The notes: generated by a model not told the origin, from the letters alone. A stretch of 64,000 bases of DNA from Runella rosea (GCF_003325355.1 NZ_CP030850.1:3472001-3536000); one strand, 5' to 3'; positions 1-8,478 are shown, numbered from the stretch's first letter. Made by a program: numbers and translations.

Positions 1-607
1 TTGGTTGGTTATGCTGTTATTGGGACTGATTGTCCTTTCTCTTTTCTTTGGATACGTGCGCGTACAGTCTTCTTTAGATACCGAAGGGATAGCACTGCTC
101 TTCGATAATTATTTGGAACATGACGAATACATCACCTACGCGCATCAACTTTATTTTGGCAGTCCTTATCAAATTACGCCCTTACTTTCCATTGAAAAAC
201 CATCTTCCACGCTTTTAGCTTCCCTTGTAGACCCAATTCCCATTGTTGGAAAAGCCTTTCGGGAGCAAAGCGGCCCGTATGTCTATAACCTAGCGTACCA
301 TCAATCGCTGGTATCGCAGGATAAGGTCATTCCAGTAGCGGGCGAATTGTACTACAACGGGGGCTATTTTTTAGTGACGTCAGGATATGCCGCGATTGGA
401 GTAGTATATCGGTGGCTAGACCGTACTTTTAAGGATAATGTACTGATAAATCCACCTCTGGCGGCGGCTTTTTTTTATTTGGCACTGCTGTTCAATGCCA
501 CATTGTTACTCAGTTTGTCGGTTTTAACGCAGTTTTTGGTCTACAATGCCGCCCCTGCGTTATTGATTATTGCGGCAAATTGGTCACAAATACGTAAGGC
601 TTCCTAA
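1..607 (+). CDS. Membrane protein, C-terminal part (O-antigen polymerase-like), cut by window edge
   Basis: The frame is open to the left edge, so the gene almost certainly starts outside the window; internal TTG (5) and ATG (11) are only possible starts. About 200 residues are visible: a hydrophobic segment at the left end, a polar stretch of roughly 120 residues, then two closely spaced hydrophobic segments before the stop. The GG-Y-F-x(3)-GY-x-AIG stretch before the last helices resembles the C-terminal end of oligosaccharide repeat-unit (Wzy-type) polymerases. That match is by eye and weak, so treat the function as unproven. Confidence 0.5.
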   Translation, partial: WLVMLLLGLIVLSLFFGYVRVQSSLDTEGIALLFDNYLEHDEYITYAHQLYFGSPYQITPLLSIEKPSSTLLASLVDPIPIVGKAFREQSGPYVYNLAYHQSLVSQDKVIPVAGELYYNGGYFLVTSGYAAIGVVYRWLDRTFKDNVLINPPLAAAFFYLALLFNATLLLSLSVLTQFLVYNAAPALLIIAANWSQIRKAS

Positions 608-618
608 ACATAGTTGGT

Positions 619-626
619 TATATTTG
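619..626 (+). promoter_or_regulatory. Putative -7 promoter element of icd
   Basis: TATATTTG matches the Bacteroidota housekeeping -7 consensus TAnnTTTG and lies 43 bases before the icd start. No clear -33 TTTG is visible. Confidence 0.45.
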
Positions 627-669
627 CATCCTCAATTTAGTCATCACTATCCCAATTTTAGTCGCTCAC

Positions 670-1887
670 ATGGAAAAAATCAAAGTCGCAAACCCCGTCG
701 TTGAACTGGACGGCGATGAAATGACCCGCATTATCTGGCGTTTTATTAAAGATAAACTTATCCTTCCTTACTTAGACGTTGATATCAAATACTACGACCT
801 TGGCGTTGAATACCGCGATGAAACCAACGATCAGGTAACCATCGATGCCGCCAACGCTATCAGACAGTACGGTGTAGGTATCAAATGCGCCACGATTACG
901 CCCGACGAAGAACGCGTAAAGGAGTTTAATTTGAAACAAATGTGGAAATCACCCAACGGTACCATCCGCAACATCTTGGACGGTACGGTTTTCCGTGAGC
1001 CTATCGTTTGTCAGAATGTTCCGCGTTTGGTAACCAACTGGGACTCTCCTATCATCGTAGGTCGTCACGCATTTGGTGACCAATACCGTGCTACCGATTT
1101 CGTGACCAAAGGAAAAGGCAAACTTACCATCAAGTTTGAAGGCGAAGACGGTACGGTCATTGAGCATGAAGTATACAACTTCAAAAGCGACGGCGTAGCC
1201 ATGGCAATGTACAACACCGACGAATCTATTCGCGGTTTTGCTCGTTCTTGTTTTCAGGTAGCGATGCAGAAAGGCTGGCCTTTGTACCTTTCTACCAAAA
1301 ACACCATCCTCAAAAAATACGACGGACGTTTCAAAGATATATTCCAAGAAATTTACGAAGCCGAATTCAAAGCCTTGGGCGTGCACTATGAGCACCGCCT
1401 CATTGACGACATGGTGGCTTCTGCCCTGAAATGGAACGGTAACTTTGTGTGGGCTTGTAAAAACTACGACGGCGACGTGCAGTCGGATACCGTAGCGCAA
1501 GGATTTGGTTCATTGGGCTTGATGACTTCTGTATTGTTGACTCCCGATGGAAAAACAATGGAAGCTGAAGCCGCTCACGGCACCGTGACGCGTCACTACC
1601 GCGAGCACCAAAAAGGACGGCCAACTTCTACCAACCCCATCGCTTCTATCTTTGCTTGGACTCGCGGCTTGGCTTTCCGTGGCAAACTCGATGGTAACCA
1701 GCCCCTTATCGACTTCAGCGAAGCCTTGGAGCAAGTATGCGTTGAAACCGTAGAAAGCGGCAAAATGACCAAAGATTTGGCCGTTTGTATCCACGGAAAC
1801 AAAGTAAACCATGGTGAGCATTACCTCTATACCGAAGAGTTTTTGGATGCCATCGATGCTAATTTGAAAGCAAAATTGGCGAAGTAA
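670..1887 (+). CDS. icd: NADP-dependent isocitrate dehydrogenase, eukaryote-type homodimeric
   Basis: Oxidatively decarboxylates isocitrate to 2-oxoglutarate with NADP+ in the TCA cycle, in the cytoplasm. The 405-residue protein is collinear with human IDH1/IDH2 rather than with the E. coli Icd type. The substrate loop SPNGTIR lies at 94-100. Arg100, Arg109, Arg132 and Tyr139 fall at the same residue numbers as the IDH1 isocitrate-binding residues, and the GDEMTRIIW signature is at 15-23. It is a single-gene unit: a -7 element lies 43 bases upstream and a strong hairpin terminator follows the stop. The start is the only ATG giving the usual family N-terminus. Confidence 0.96.
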   Translation: MEKIKVANPVVELDGDEMTRIIWRFIKDKLILPYLDVDIKYYDLGVEYRDETNDQVTIDAANAIRQYGVGIKCATITPDEERVKEFNLKQMWKSPNGTIRNILDGTVFREPIVCQNVPRLVTNWDSPIIVGRHAFGDQYRATDFVTKGKGKLTIKFEGEDGTVIEHEVYNFKSDGVAMAMYNTDESIRGFARSCFQVAMQKGWPLYLSTKNTILKKYDGRFKDIFQEIYEAEFKALGVHYEHRLIDDMVASALKWNGNFVWACKNYDGDVQSDTVAQGFGSLGLMTSVLLTPDGKTMEAEAAHGTVTRHYREHQKGRPTSTNPIASIFAWTRGLAFRGKLDGNQPLIDFSEALEQVCVETVESGKMTKDLAVCIHGNKVNHGEHYLYTEEFLDAIDANLKAKLAK

Positions 1888-1902
1888 TCATAAGTACAAA
1901 GT

Positions 1903-1945
1903 AAAAAAGGAAGGGTGAGACAAACGTCTTACCTTTCCTTTTTTT
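1903..1945 (+). terminator. Rho-independent terminator after icd
   Basis: A 19-base stem (1903-1921 with 1926-1944), two G-T pairs, and a 4-base loop AAAC. A run of seven T ends the right arm. It separates icd from the next gene. Confidence 0.8.
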
Positions 1946-1964
1946 AAAGAACAGATTCGCTTTT

Positions 1965-2891
1965 ATGGAGTCAATGATGGGAAAAGTCCTTCGCGTATTT
2001 CTGCTTTGCACTTTCTGCTTTGTTGTCAACTCACTAAAGGCACAACGACCGCAGGGGCGCTTCTTGACCGACAGCATTGAAATCGGCAAGCCTTTTCAAT
2101 ACGCCCTGAGCTTTCGTCATTCGCCCAAAATCGAAGTTTTTTTTCCCGATACCAGCGCTGATTTTCGCCCTTTTCAAATTACGAAGTCTGATTATTTCCC
2201 TACCAAGACCAACGAATCGGGCAGTTTGGACAGCGCGGTATATACCTTACTTTCGTTTGAACTAGACAAAATCCAAACGTTGGAAGTGCCCGTTTGGATT
2301 TTGAAGGGCCGCGATTGCACCGCCGTTTATTCTGCCAAAGACGCTATCTACTTAAAGGAACTCATCAAAGAAGGTGCTTTGGATACGCTTGATTTGAAAG
2401 CCGATACGCAGATTATCCCGCTCCAAAACCAGACCAACTTCCCTTTTATCCTGCTCGTCTCTCTGTTGGTTTTGTTGATCGGAACGGGCGTTTATTTACT
2501 CTTTGGAGAAACCCTCACGCGTCAATGGGAGCTGTTTTTGATGTTTCGCCGAAATCAGGAATTCCAACGAAACTTCTCGCGACTCACGCGCGACGTAACT
2601 GGCAAAAAAGGCATTGACAACGCCGAAAAAGCCGTGATCCTTTGGAAAATGTACCTCCAACGCCTCGAACGCAAACCCTACGCCACCTACACCACCAAGG
2701 AAATCACCGATAACCTTTCCAATGCCCAATTGGCCGATGCGCTCAAATCCATCGACGGCGTTATTTACGGCGGTTTGGCCTCCTACAACACCGCCGACTC
2801 CCTCAACGTATTGCGCGACGCCGCCACCCAAAGCTACCGAAATCGACGCATCGAACTGGCACAGGCCCCTACGGCAGCGGCGCGGCGGTAG
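1965..2891 (+). CDS. Single-TM envelope protein, BatD-like by layout; function unknown
   Basis: A 308-residue protein. An N-terminal signal peptide ends near LKAQ (about residue 27). A beta-rich extracytoplasmic part follows to about residue 160, then one transmembrane helix (about 165-185) and a basic, helical cytoplasmic tail. This order resembles unnamed proteins found beside MoxR/BatA/BatB aerotolerance genes in Bacteroidota. A BatA-like protein is in the window at 13306-14352, but no Bat gene is adjacent here. ATG at 1965, 1974 and 1977 are all possible starts. Its last 60 bases are duplicated about 830 bases downstream, beyond a toxin-antitoxin pair. No enzymatic motif is visible. Confidence 0.6.
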   Translation: MESMMGKVLRVFLLCTFCFVVNSLKAQRPQGRFLTDSIEIGKPFQYALSFRHSPKIEVFFPDTSADFRPFQITKSDYFPTKTNESGSLDSAVYTLLSFELDKIQTLEVPVWILKGRDCTAVYSAKDAIYLKELIKEGALDTLDLKADTQIIPLQNQTNFPFILLVSLLVLLIGTGVYLLFGETLTRQWELFLMFRRNQEFQRNFSRLTRDVTGKKGIDNAEKAVILWKMYLQRLERKPYATYTTKEITDNLSNAQLADALKSIDGVIYGGLASYNTADSLNVLRDAATQSYRNRRIELAQAPTAAARR

Positions 2892-2892
2892 G
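2830..2892. repeat. Direct repeat, copy 1 (inside 3' end of the envelope gene)
   Basis: Bases 2830-2892 match 3661-3723 at 59 of 63 positions without gaps. Weaker similarity continues about 20 bases past the stop codon. This copy encodes the last 20 codons of the envelope protein; the second copy codes for nothing obvious. Confidence 0.85.
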
Positions 2893-3093
2893 CAATGCAA
2901 ATGCTTTTCCCATTGAATTATACCGCTGATTATTTTTGAAACTATTTGACTTTTACGTTAAATTTGGTGTATACTTTAACGAAAGCGATCAGCAAAGTGC
3001 TCTACAGCAATTATTGACAATAAAGAAACGATGCTTTGATTAATGAACGCTTTTTAGCTACAATGAAGATTTAACTTTATTTTGCGCTTAGTC

Positions 3094-3312
3094 ATGAAAC
3101 AGGTAACACTCAATATTCCCGAAAATAAATTTGCTTTTTTTATGCAATTGGTTCGTTCGCTGAATTTTATACAAGTAGTTGATAATGAACCAAAAGACAA
3201 ATATGATTCTGAATTTGTCGACCGAATTCAAAAGAGCCGGGAAGAGTATAGCGAAGGCAATTTTATAAGCGTTGAAAAAGAGGACATTAAAGGCTTTTTG
3301 GGTATAGAATGA
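3094..3312 (+). CDS. Antitoxin of YoeB-type module (DUF2683-like)
   Basis: A 72-residue acidic protein encoded directly before the toxin gene, overlapping it by four bases (ATGA). The N-terminus (MKQVTLNIPENK, then FF-x-LV) resembles the small DUF2683-type antitoxins of Bacteroidota rather than YefM. These are thought to bind and neutralise the toxin and to repress their own promoter. The ATG at 3094 is preferred over the in-frame TTG at 3082 because it gives this family N-terminus. Family assignment is from memory; the antitoxin role follows from the coupling to a recognisable toxin. Confidence 0.75.
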   Translation: MKQVTLNIPENKFAFFMQLVRSLNFIQVVDNEPKDKYDSEFVDRIQKSREEYSEGNFISVEKEDIKGFLGIE

Positions 3313-3578
3313 GTTACCGCCTTGATTTTACCAAGCAAGCCCAAAGCGATATTGACTTTCATAAAAGGTCGGGCAATAAGGCGATTCTTAAAAAATTACT
3401 TACATTACTGGAAGAACTTTCGGAACACCCATTTACCGGAACAGGTAAGCCCGAAGCATTAAAATACGATTTGGCCGGGCTGTGGTCTCGGCGTATTAAT
3501 CATGAGCATCGCCTTATTTACGAAGTGGCAGGCGATACCATTGTCATCATTCTGGCCGCAAAAGGACATTATCAATAA
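3309..3578 (+). CDS. Txe/YoeB family ribosome-dependent mRNA endonuclease toxin
   Basis: An 89-residue protein matching YoeB over its full length. Candidate catalytic residues are Glu49 (in GKPEA), Arg68 (in NHEHRLIYE) and His87-Tyr88 at the C-terminus, corresponding to E. coli YoeB Glu46, Arg65, His83 and Tyr84. YoeB-type toxins bind the ribosomal A site and cut mRNA, stopping translation. The gene overlaps the antitoxin by four bases, implying translational coupling, and is closed by a terminator at 3584-3608. All key residues are intact, so the toxin should be active. The module sits between two copies of a 63-base repeat. Confidence 0.93.
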   Translation: MSYRLDFTKQAQSDIDFHKRSGNKAILKKLLTLLEELSEHPFTGTGKPEALKYDLAGLWSRRINHEHRLIYEVAGDTIVIILAAKGHYQ

Positions 3579-3583
3579 AGACC

Positions 3584-3608
3584 AAAGCCCCATCACCGGG
3601 GCTTTTTT
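3584..3608 (+). terminator. Terminator of the toxin-antitoxin operon
   Basis: An 8-base stem AAAGCCCC (3584-3591) pairs with GGGGCTTT (3598-3605), followed by T to 3608. It starts five bases after the toxin stop. Confidence 0.8.
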
Positions 3609-3660
3609 GTCAATGGCAATCCCCATTTCAAACCGCCTGAAATGGAAAACGTAGCTCCCT

Positions 3661-3723
3661 AAAGCTACCGCAATCGACGAATCGAACTGTCACAGGCCCC
3701 TACGGCGGCGGCGCGGCGGTAGG
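3661..3723. repeat. Direct repeat, copy 2 (gene 3' end remnant)
   Basis: A noncoding partner of 2830-2892. Together they bracket the toxin-antitoxin operon and its terminator (2893-3660). A small hairpin (3623-3630 with 3638-3645) precedes it. No transposase or integrase gene is nearby. Confidence 0.85.
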
Positions 3724-3773
3724 GTAAATGGTTTTCCTATAAGCCAATTTTTTAGCCAAGAAGCTAATAACAA

Positions 3774-4240
3774 CTATTTTTTTCTAATACGATTAACAGA
3801 GCCAAAAGGTGTGTCCATTTCATATGTATAGGATTCTCCATCAAGGGAGTTATAGGTTTTCCTATTCCATTTTTTGTTCATATTATATATTCTTAAAACA
3901 AGAAATGATAAATCTAACCACTTCTTTTCCAACACTATTTTATAGTGATGACTATACTCTTTCCTTTTTATAAACTCATTATAATAGAAGTCAAAATATA
4001 CTTTCGAAGAGTCTGTATTAAAAGCCTTTTTTTGTAATTCGCTCATAACAAAAGACAAATTACCCGGTTCATAACGTACAGTACAGGTAACTTCATCCTT
4101 GCTACAACTAATTGAGGGCTCATTATTCCTCCAACTACTACATTATTATCAATCACAACAATCATATTTACCCTTTGTGTAAAATCTTGTGCAAAAGAAA
4201 ACCCAAATGATAAAATGAAAACTGCGGAGAAAATTTTCAC
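3774..4240 (-). pseudogene. Small secreted protein gene with a one-base frameshift
   Basis: Two overlapping reading frames look like one protein. The upstream part, from GTG at 4240, has a signal peptide (KIFSAVFILSFGFSFAQ) and continues to a stop near 4043. The downstream part runs to 3774 in the frame reached by a -1 shift. Read with a shift near 4140-4150, the junction gives a plausible continuous sequence (SSWRNNEPSISCSKDEV, then TCTVRYEPGNLSF). The ATG at 4270 lies in a repeated stretch and gives a poor signal peptide. A sequencing error or programmed frameshift cannot be excluded. No family is recognised. Confidence 0.55.
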
Positions 4241-4247
4241 AGGGTTC

Positions 4248-4391
4248 CTCCAAATTCTGTATCTCCACATACCTTATGCGTTAATAAAATTATAAATCAA
4301 CCTTTTAGCAAACTTCTCTACAAATCCACTCCAAAGTCCATATCTCCACCGACCTTGCACGTTTTTATTTTATAAAGACTTTTTAACAAGT
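4248..4391. repeat. Imperfect direct repeat upstream of the frameshifted gene
   Basis: A stretch starting at 4248 is repeated 81 bases later from 4329. Shared blocks are CTCCAAA, TATCTCCAC, ACCTT and TATAAA, over about 60 bases. It covers the 5' flank of the minus-strand gene and has no coding potential of its own. Confidence 0.5.
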
Positions 4392-4435
4392 TTGCAAAGA
4401 CACAGATGACGGTGAATAGACAATTCAAATCCCCC

Positions 4436-5290
4436 TCACTCCAACCGTTTCTCATACTTATCAAAGATCAAATCAAAGCGGTCGTTGAGGATGTCGGCTA
4501 GGTGGCGATGGTATTCCGGAAAATCGGGCAGGTTGTTGTGACCTCCTCCGTAGATGGGAATCAGGCGCGACGATTGCGGCACCAGATTGGCAAGGCGTAC
4601 GCTCGACCGAAATGGAATCAGCACATCTTTAGTACCATGAATAATGTAAATAGGGCACTTGACGTATTTGATCCAAACATCGGTACGAATGGAAAATTTG
4701 AGGATGTAAGAAACGGGCAAAAACGGCAGGAAACGGGTGGTCAAACGCGTAAAACTGTAATACGGCGCATCCAGAATCAACATTTTGGGGTGGTTGACCG
4801 AGGCAAGTTTGGTCGCAAATCCTGAGCCTAACGAACGCCCATAAATGATGATTTTTTCTTCAACATAGCCATACTTGGAGCGCATTTTATTGTAGATGTA
4901 CTGAGCATCGTTTTTGATGCCATCTTCCGTTTGTTTTCCTACGCTTTTGCCAAAACCACGGTAATCAATCATCAATACGTCGTAGCCGTGTTGCGTAAAA
5001 TCCTTGGCGTATTTGGACCAGCCTTTGATGCTGCGCGTATTGCCGTGGAAGTAAATCAACAATCCGCGAGAGGCTTCTTCTTGATAAAAACGCAGGGCAT
5101 TAATGCGCACATTGGGTTCGGGGTCAAAAAAAAGTTCTTCAAACAAATCTTCGTATTTGTATTCAAAATCCTGCGGAAGTTTCTCGGGTTTGAAGATAAA
5201 TTTCCCCTGAATCAAATACGCAACAATGCACAGGACGATATAAATCCCCCCAATCCAAATCAGGCGTTCGGTGGTAAAAAACTCAAGCAT
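4436..5290 (-). CDS. Membrane-anchored alpha/beta hydrolase (ABHD12/13-like, YfhR-like)
   Basis: A 284-residue serine hydrolase with one N-terminal transmembrane anchor (about 10-29), so the catalytic domain is probably membrane-tethered. The oxyanion motif HGN is at 82-84. The nucleophile is Ser153 in GRSLGSG, the acid is Asp222 in HGTKD, and the base is His251 in GGGHNN; the fold order is standard. Relatives are annotated as lipases, thioesterases or S9-like peptidases, and the substrate cannot be told from sequence. It is a single gene, divergent from xylulokinase. Confidence 0.85.
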   Translation of the reverse strand: MLEFFTTERLIWIGGIYIVLCIVAYLIQGKFIFKPEKLPQDFEYKYEDLFEELFFDPEPNVRINALRFYQEEASRGLLIYFHGNTRSIKGWSKYAKDFTQHGYDVLMIDYRGFGKSVGKQTEDGIKNDAQYIYNKMRSKYGYVEEKIIIYGRSLGSGFATKLASVNHPKMLILDAPYYSFTRLTTRFLPFLPVSYILKFSIRTDVWIKYVKCPIYIIHGTKDVLIPFRSSVRLANLVPQSSRLIPIYGGGHNNLPDFPEYHRHLADILNDRFDLIFDKYEKRLE

Positions 5291-5429
5291 TGGTTTTAAC
5301 CTATTTTTTCTACGAAAATAGCAATAAAGACGTGGGAAGCGAGGAGCGAGCAGACAGAATTTTCAAAATACGACTCTTTTATTTCTTTACTCCTTAGCGA
5401 CTTTGCGTGAATGAAAAGCGCTTACTGCT

Positions 5430-5437
5430 TACCTTTG
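5430..5437 (+). promoter_or_regulatory. Putative -7 element upstream of xylulokinase
   Basis: TACCTTTG fits TAnnTTTG and lies 69 bases before the GTG start. A TTTG at 5402-5405 is a possible but distant -33 box. Confidence 0.4.
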
Positions 5438-5506
5438 CTTTGATTTCAAGTAAAATCGGCCTTTTTTCAACTTTTTGCATATTAACTTACCATAACTTAT
5501 TTACCT

Positions 5507-6982
5507 GTGAAATACCTTTTAGGCTACGACGTAGGCAGCTCGTCCGTAAAAGTTGCTTTGTTGGATATAGAAACGGGCAAAGCCCTCGCCACGGGCACCT
5601 CACCCGATCAGGAAATGGGGATGATTGCCCACGAAGCGGGCTGGGCCGAGCAGCACCCCGACAGTTGGTGGCAAGAAGCCGTCAATGCCACGCATAAGTT
5701 AAAAGCCAAATACCCCTTCGACCCCGCGCTGGTAGCGGGCATTGGTATTTCGTACCAAATGCACGGCTTAGTGGTGGTTGATAAAGACCTACGTCCCCTG
5801 CGCCCTTCCATCATTTGGTGCGATAGCCGCGCCGTTGAAATCGGAAATCATGCTTTTGATGACTTAGGCAATGATTATAGTTTGCAGCATTTGCTCAATT
5901 CACCGGGCAATTTTACGGCGTCAAAGCTCAAATGGGTAAAAGACAAAGAGCCACAGATTTTTGAGCAAATTCGGTATTTCATGCTGCCTGGCGACTATCT
6001 CGCCTTGCGGATGTCGGGCACGCCGCAAACCACCGTTTCGGGGCTTTCTGAAGGAATTTTCTGGGATTTTGCCGAGCAAAAAGTTTCACAAAAACTCCTC
6101 GACTTATACGGGTTTGATTCGTCATTGATTCCTGAGATAGTGGATACTTTCTCTCCCCAAAGTCAGCTTTCGGCTTCGGCAGCCGCGGAATTGGGCCTGA
6201 AAGCAGGCATTCCCATCGCCTACCGCGCCGGCGACCAGCCCAACAATGCCTTCTCGCTCAACGTGCTAAATCCAGGCGAAGTAGCTACTACGGCGGGGAC
6301 GTCGGGTGTGGTATACGGCATCAACGCTCAGGCTACCTCCGACCCACTCTCACGGGTGAATACCTTTGCCCACGTCAACAGTACCCCCGAAGACCAACGA
6401 AACGGCGTATTGCTTTGCGTAAACGGAACGGGAATTCTGAACAGCTGGGTACGTCGTTTTGCCAGCGGCATCTCTTACGATGAAATGAACCAACAGGCCG
6501 CACAAACGCCCATCGGTGCCGAAGGACTTACCTTTTTGCCTTTTGGCAATGGAGCCGAGCGTGTCCTCGAAAACCGTTTGTTGGGGGGGCAGTTGCAAGG
6601 AATCAACTTCAATACCCATACGCCCGCGCACGTGTTCAGAGCGGCGCAAGAAGGCATTGTGTTTGCGCTTCAATACGGTTTGCAAGTGATGAAAGAAATG
6701 GGCGTCCAAACGCACACCGTACGCGCTGGTCACGCCAATTTGTTCCTGAGCCCATTATTCCGCGAAGCCTTTGCCAACACCACGGGCGCTACCATTGAGT
6801 TGTACAATACCGACGGCGCGCAGGGAGCCGCCCGGGCGGCGGGTATTGGTACGGGGGTGTTTGATTTCAAATCAGCCTTCAACGGCCTGACGCAAATCGC
6901 CACGGTAGAGCCGTTGGCCGATTTACAAGAAAAATACGCCAACACCTACGCCGTTTGGGAAGAAGCATTGAAAAAAATATAA
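5507..6982 (+). CDS. xylB: Xylulokinase (FGGY carbohydrate kinase)
   Basis: Phosphorylates D-xylulose to xylulose 5-phosphate with ATP, feeding the pentose phosphate pathway. The 491-residue protein has the ATP-binding N-terminus DVGSSSVK (about 6-13). The QMHG motif, RPSIIWCDSRA and AGDQPNNAF stretches are typical of xylulokinases, and GTSGVVYG follows. It starts with GTG at 5507; no in-frame ATG lies nearby. No xylose isomerase or transporter gene is next to it, so the substrate is inferred from family resemblance. A different pentulose cannot be excluded. Confidence 0.85.
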   Translation: MKYLLGYDVGSSSVKVALLDIETGKALATGTSPDQEMGMIAHEAGWAEQHPDSWWQEAVNATHKLKAKYPFDPALVAGIGISYQMHGLVVVDKDLRPLRPSIIWCDSRAVEIGNHAFDDLGNDYSLQHLLNSPGNFTASKLKWVKDKEPQIFEQIRYFMLPGDYLALRMSGTPQTTVSGLSEGIFWDFAEQKVSQKLLDLYGFDSSLIPEIVDTFSPQSQLSASAAAELGLKAGIPIAYRAGDQPNNAFSLNVLNPGEVATTAGTSGVVYGINAQATSDPLSRVNTFAHVNSTPEDQRNGVLLCVNGTGILNSWVRRFASGISYDEMNQQAAQTPIGAEGLTFLPFGNGAERVLENRLLGGQLQGINFNTHTPAHVFRAAQEGIVFALQYGLQVMKEMGVQTHTVRAGHANLFLSPLFREAFANTTGATIELYNTDGAQGAARAAGIGTGVFDFKSAFNGLTQIATVEPLADLQEKYANTYAVWEEALKKI

Positions 6983-7086
6983 TATTTCGCCCCTTTGTCA
7001 AAGCGCTGTACTTTGACAAAGGGGGATTTATCCCTAACTTGCAGCGTTATTTCTTAGGCAATCACTCACAAAAACAACGTTTTCAC

Positions 7087-7257
7087 ATGGAAGCGCATCA
7101 AGAACAGGAAGTTCACTGGGGTTGGCTACTGGCCTACTTTTTGGTTATTATCGTTTTGTTGTTCGTATTTGGCGATGTATTCGTTGCCCTTCTCGGCACC
7201 CTCATTCAGGGAATTATTTTTGCAGGATACCACAACGAGTTACACAAAGAAATCTAG
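7087..7257 (+). CDS. Small single-TM protein, unknown
   Basis: A 56-residue protein with a charged, His/Glu-rich N-terminus and one hydrophobic stretch (about residues 12-45, possibly two short helices). An amphipathic tail ends HNELHKEI. The reading frame is open upstream to 6955, but that part overlaps the kinase gene and ATG at 7087 gives a normal small membrane protein. It is closed by a strong terminator at 7281-7306. No family recognised. Confidence 0.6.
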   Translation: MEAHQEQEVHWGWLLAYFLVIIVLLFVFGDVFVALLGTLIQGIIFAGYHNELHKEI

Positions 7258-7280
7258 CTCACCTTTGAGTAAAAAAATAC

Positions 7281-7306
7281 AAAGCCGACGAGTGTCGGCT
7301 TTTTTT
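7281..7306 (+). terminator. Rho-independent terminator
   Basis: A perfect 9-base stem AAAGCCGAC (7281-7289) with GTCGGCTTT (7294-7302), loop GAGT, followed by T to 7306. Confidence 0.9.
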
Positions 7307-7397
7307 GTGGTACTTGAGGCAACAACCTTTTACTGATACAATAACAAACCGAGCCTGATTTACGTTTTTCTACAAAACCAACCCAACTTACTTACCC

Positions 7398-7838
7398 ATG
7401 AAGAAAATGCGCATTTGTCTTTTTTTGCTGTTTTTGTCGATGCAGGCACTCGCTGGTACCAATCCCGATGCCTGTCTAGGTACTTGGCTGACTGGCTCCA
7501 AAAAAGGCCATGTCCAAATTTATAAACAAGGTGATAAATATTTCGGAAAAATTGTTTGGCTCAAAGACCCTAATGACCCCGCCACTGGCAAACCCCTCAC
7601 CGATTCCAAGAACCCAGATGTGCATAAAAAAAATCGGCATCTGTTGGGTTTGGTCAATCTACATGGTTTTAAATATGAAGGCAATAATACTTGGGAAGAC
7701 GGCAAAATCTATGATCCCGAAACTGGCAAAGAGTACAGTTGCAAAATCAAACTCACCAGTGCCAATCAACTAGACGTGCGCGGCTTCATTGGCGTATCGC
7801 TTATTGGCCGCACCGATAGCTGGGTGAGAGTAAAATAA
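7398..7838 (+). CDS. DUF2147 family secreted protein
   Basis: A 146-residue exported protein. The signal peptide ends near QALAG (about residue 20). The body carries the DUF2147 pattern: GTWL near the start, then GKIVWLKDP, NPD, HLLGL, GKIYDPETGKEYSC, VRGFIGVSLIGRT and a final W-x-RV. The family is a small periplasmic or cell-surface beta-barrel with no established biochemical role. The gene stands between a terminator and the siroheme gene, 41 bases from the latter, so the two may be co-transcribed. Confidence 0.88.
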   Translation: MKKMRICLFLLFLSMQALAGTNPDACLGTWLTGSKKGHVQIYKQGDKYFGKIVWLKDPNDPATGKPLTDSKNPDVHKKNRHLLGLVNLHGFKYEGNNTWEDGKIYDPETGKEYSCKIKLTSANQLDVRGFIGVSLIGRTDSWVRVK

Positions 7839-7879
7839 ACGGTTCGGCTCATCAAAACCCACTTCATAAATCACATTAA

Positions 7880-8446
7880 ATGAATACGCTCTTTCCTATT
7901 TTTCTAAAACTTGAACAACTTCAAGTACTCATCGTAGGTGGTGGCTATGTCGGGTTGGAAAAACTTACGGCGGTATTGGCCAATGCTCCCCAAACCGACG
8001 TAACGCTCGTTGCGCCCGAAATAAGGGCCGAAATCCACGCATTAGCGCAGCAGCATCCCCATGTTAAACTCGTAATTGATGTATACAACCCCTCTTTTTT
8101 AGAGGAAAAAGATTTGGTGATTGTGGGTACCAACGATAAAAGCGTCAATCGGCAGATACAGGAAGATTGCAAAGCCAAACGCCTACTCGTAAACGTAGCT
8201 GACACCCCCGATCTCTGCGATTTTTACTTAAGCTCAGTCGTCAAAAAAGGAGATTTAAAAATTGCGATTTCAACCAATGGCAAGTCGCCGACTTTTGCCA
8301 AACGATTCCGTGAAGTGTTGGAAGAAATCCTGCCCGATACTTTGCAGGAGACATTGGATAATTTACAGCAAATCAGGAATAAACTGAAAGGAGATTTTCA
8401 GGAAAAAATGGATAAGTTGAACGAAATCACAAAAGTAATGAAGTAG
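7880..8446 (+). CDS. Precorrin-2 dehydrogenase / sirohydrochlorin ferrochelatase (CysG N-terminal type)
   Basis: Forms siroheme, the cofactor of sulfite and nitrite reductases, by NAD-dependent oxidation of precorrin-2 and iron insertion. The 188-residue protein has a Rossmann fold with the dinucleotide motif GGGYVGLEK (about 19-27), where the family usually has VAxRK. The TPDLCDFYLSSVVKKGDL and STNGKSPTFAKRFRE stretches are characteristic, including the Asp and Ser used by Met8/CysG. It lacks the uroporphyrinogen methyltransferase half of fused CysG, so a separate methyltransferase is expected elsewhere. No sulfur-assimilation gene is adjacent. Confidence 0.87.
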   Translation: MNTLFPIFLKLEQLQVLIVGGGYVGLEKLTAVLANAPQTDVTLVAPEIRAEIHALAQQHPHVKLVIDVYNPSFLEEKDLVIVGTNDKSVNRQIQEDCKAKRLLVNVADTPDLCDFYLSSVVKKGDLKIAISTNGKSPTFAKRFREVLEEILPDTLQETLDNLQQIRNKLKGDFQEKMDKLNEITKVMK

Positions 8447-8478
8447 GGCAAAGTTGGCAGCGATGCCGTTTTTAAGGC

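Noticed and set aside
949-1821. Several reading frames of 70-180 codons opposite icd
   Set aside because: They lie fully inside a well-conserved gene, match no family, and follow its codon pattern.
2496-2916. Reading frames on both strands at the 3' end of the envelope-protein gene
   Set aside because: Low-complexity shadow translations of a GC-rich coding end; no start context or family.
2830-3723. Insertion-sequence target-site duplication around the toxin-antitoxin pair
   Set aside because: A 63-base repeat with mismatches is too long and diverged for a target-site duplication, and no transposase or terminal inverted repeats are present.
5407-5697. Alternative 96-codon frame across the start of xylulokinase
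   Set aside because: It overlaps the kinase N-terminus in another frame, and the kinase motifs are clear.
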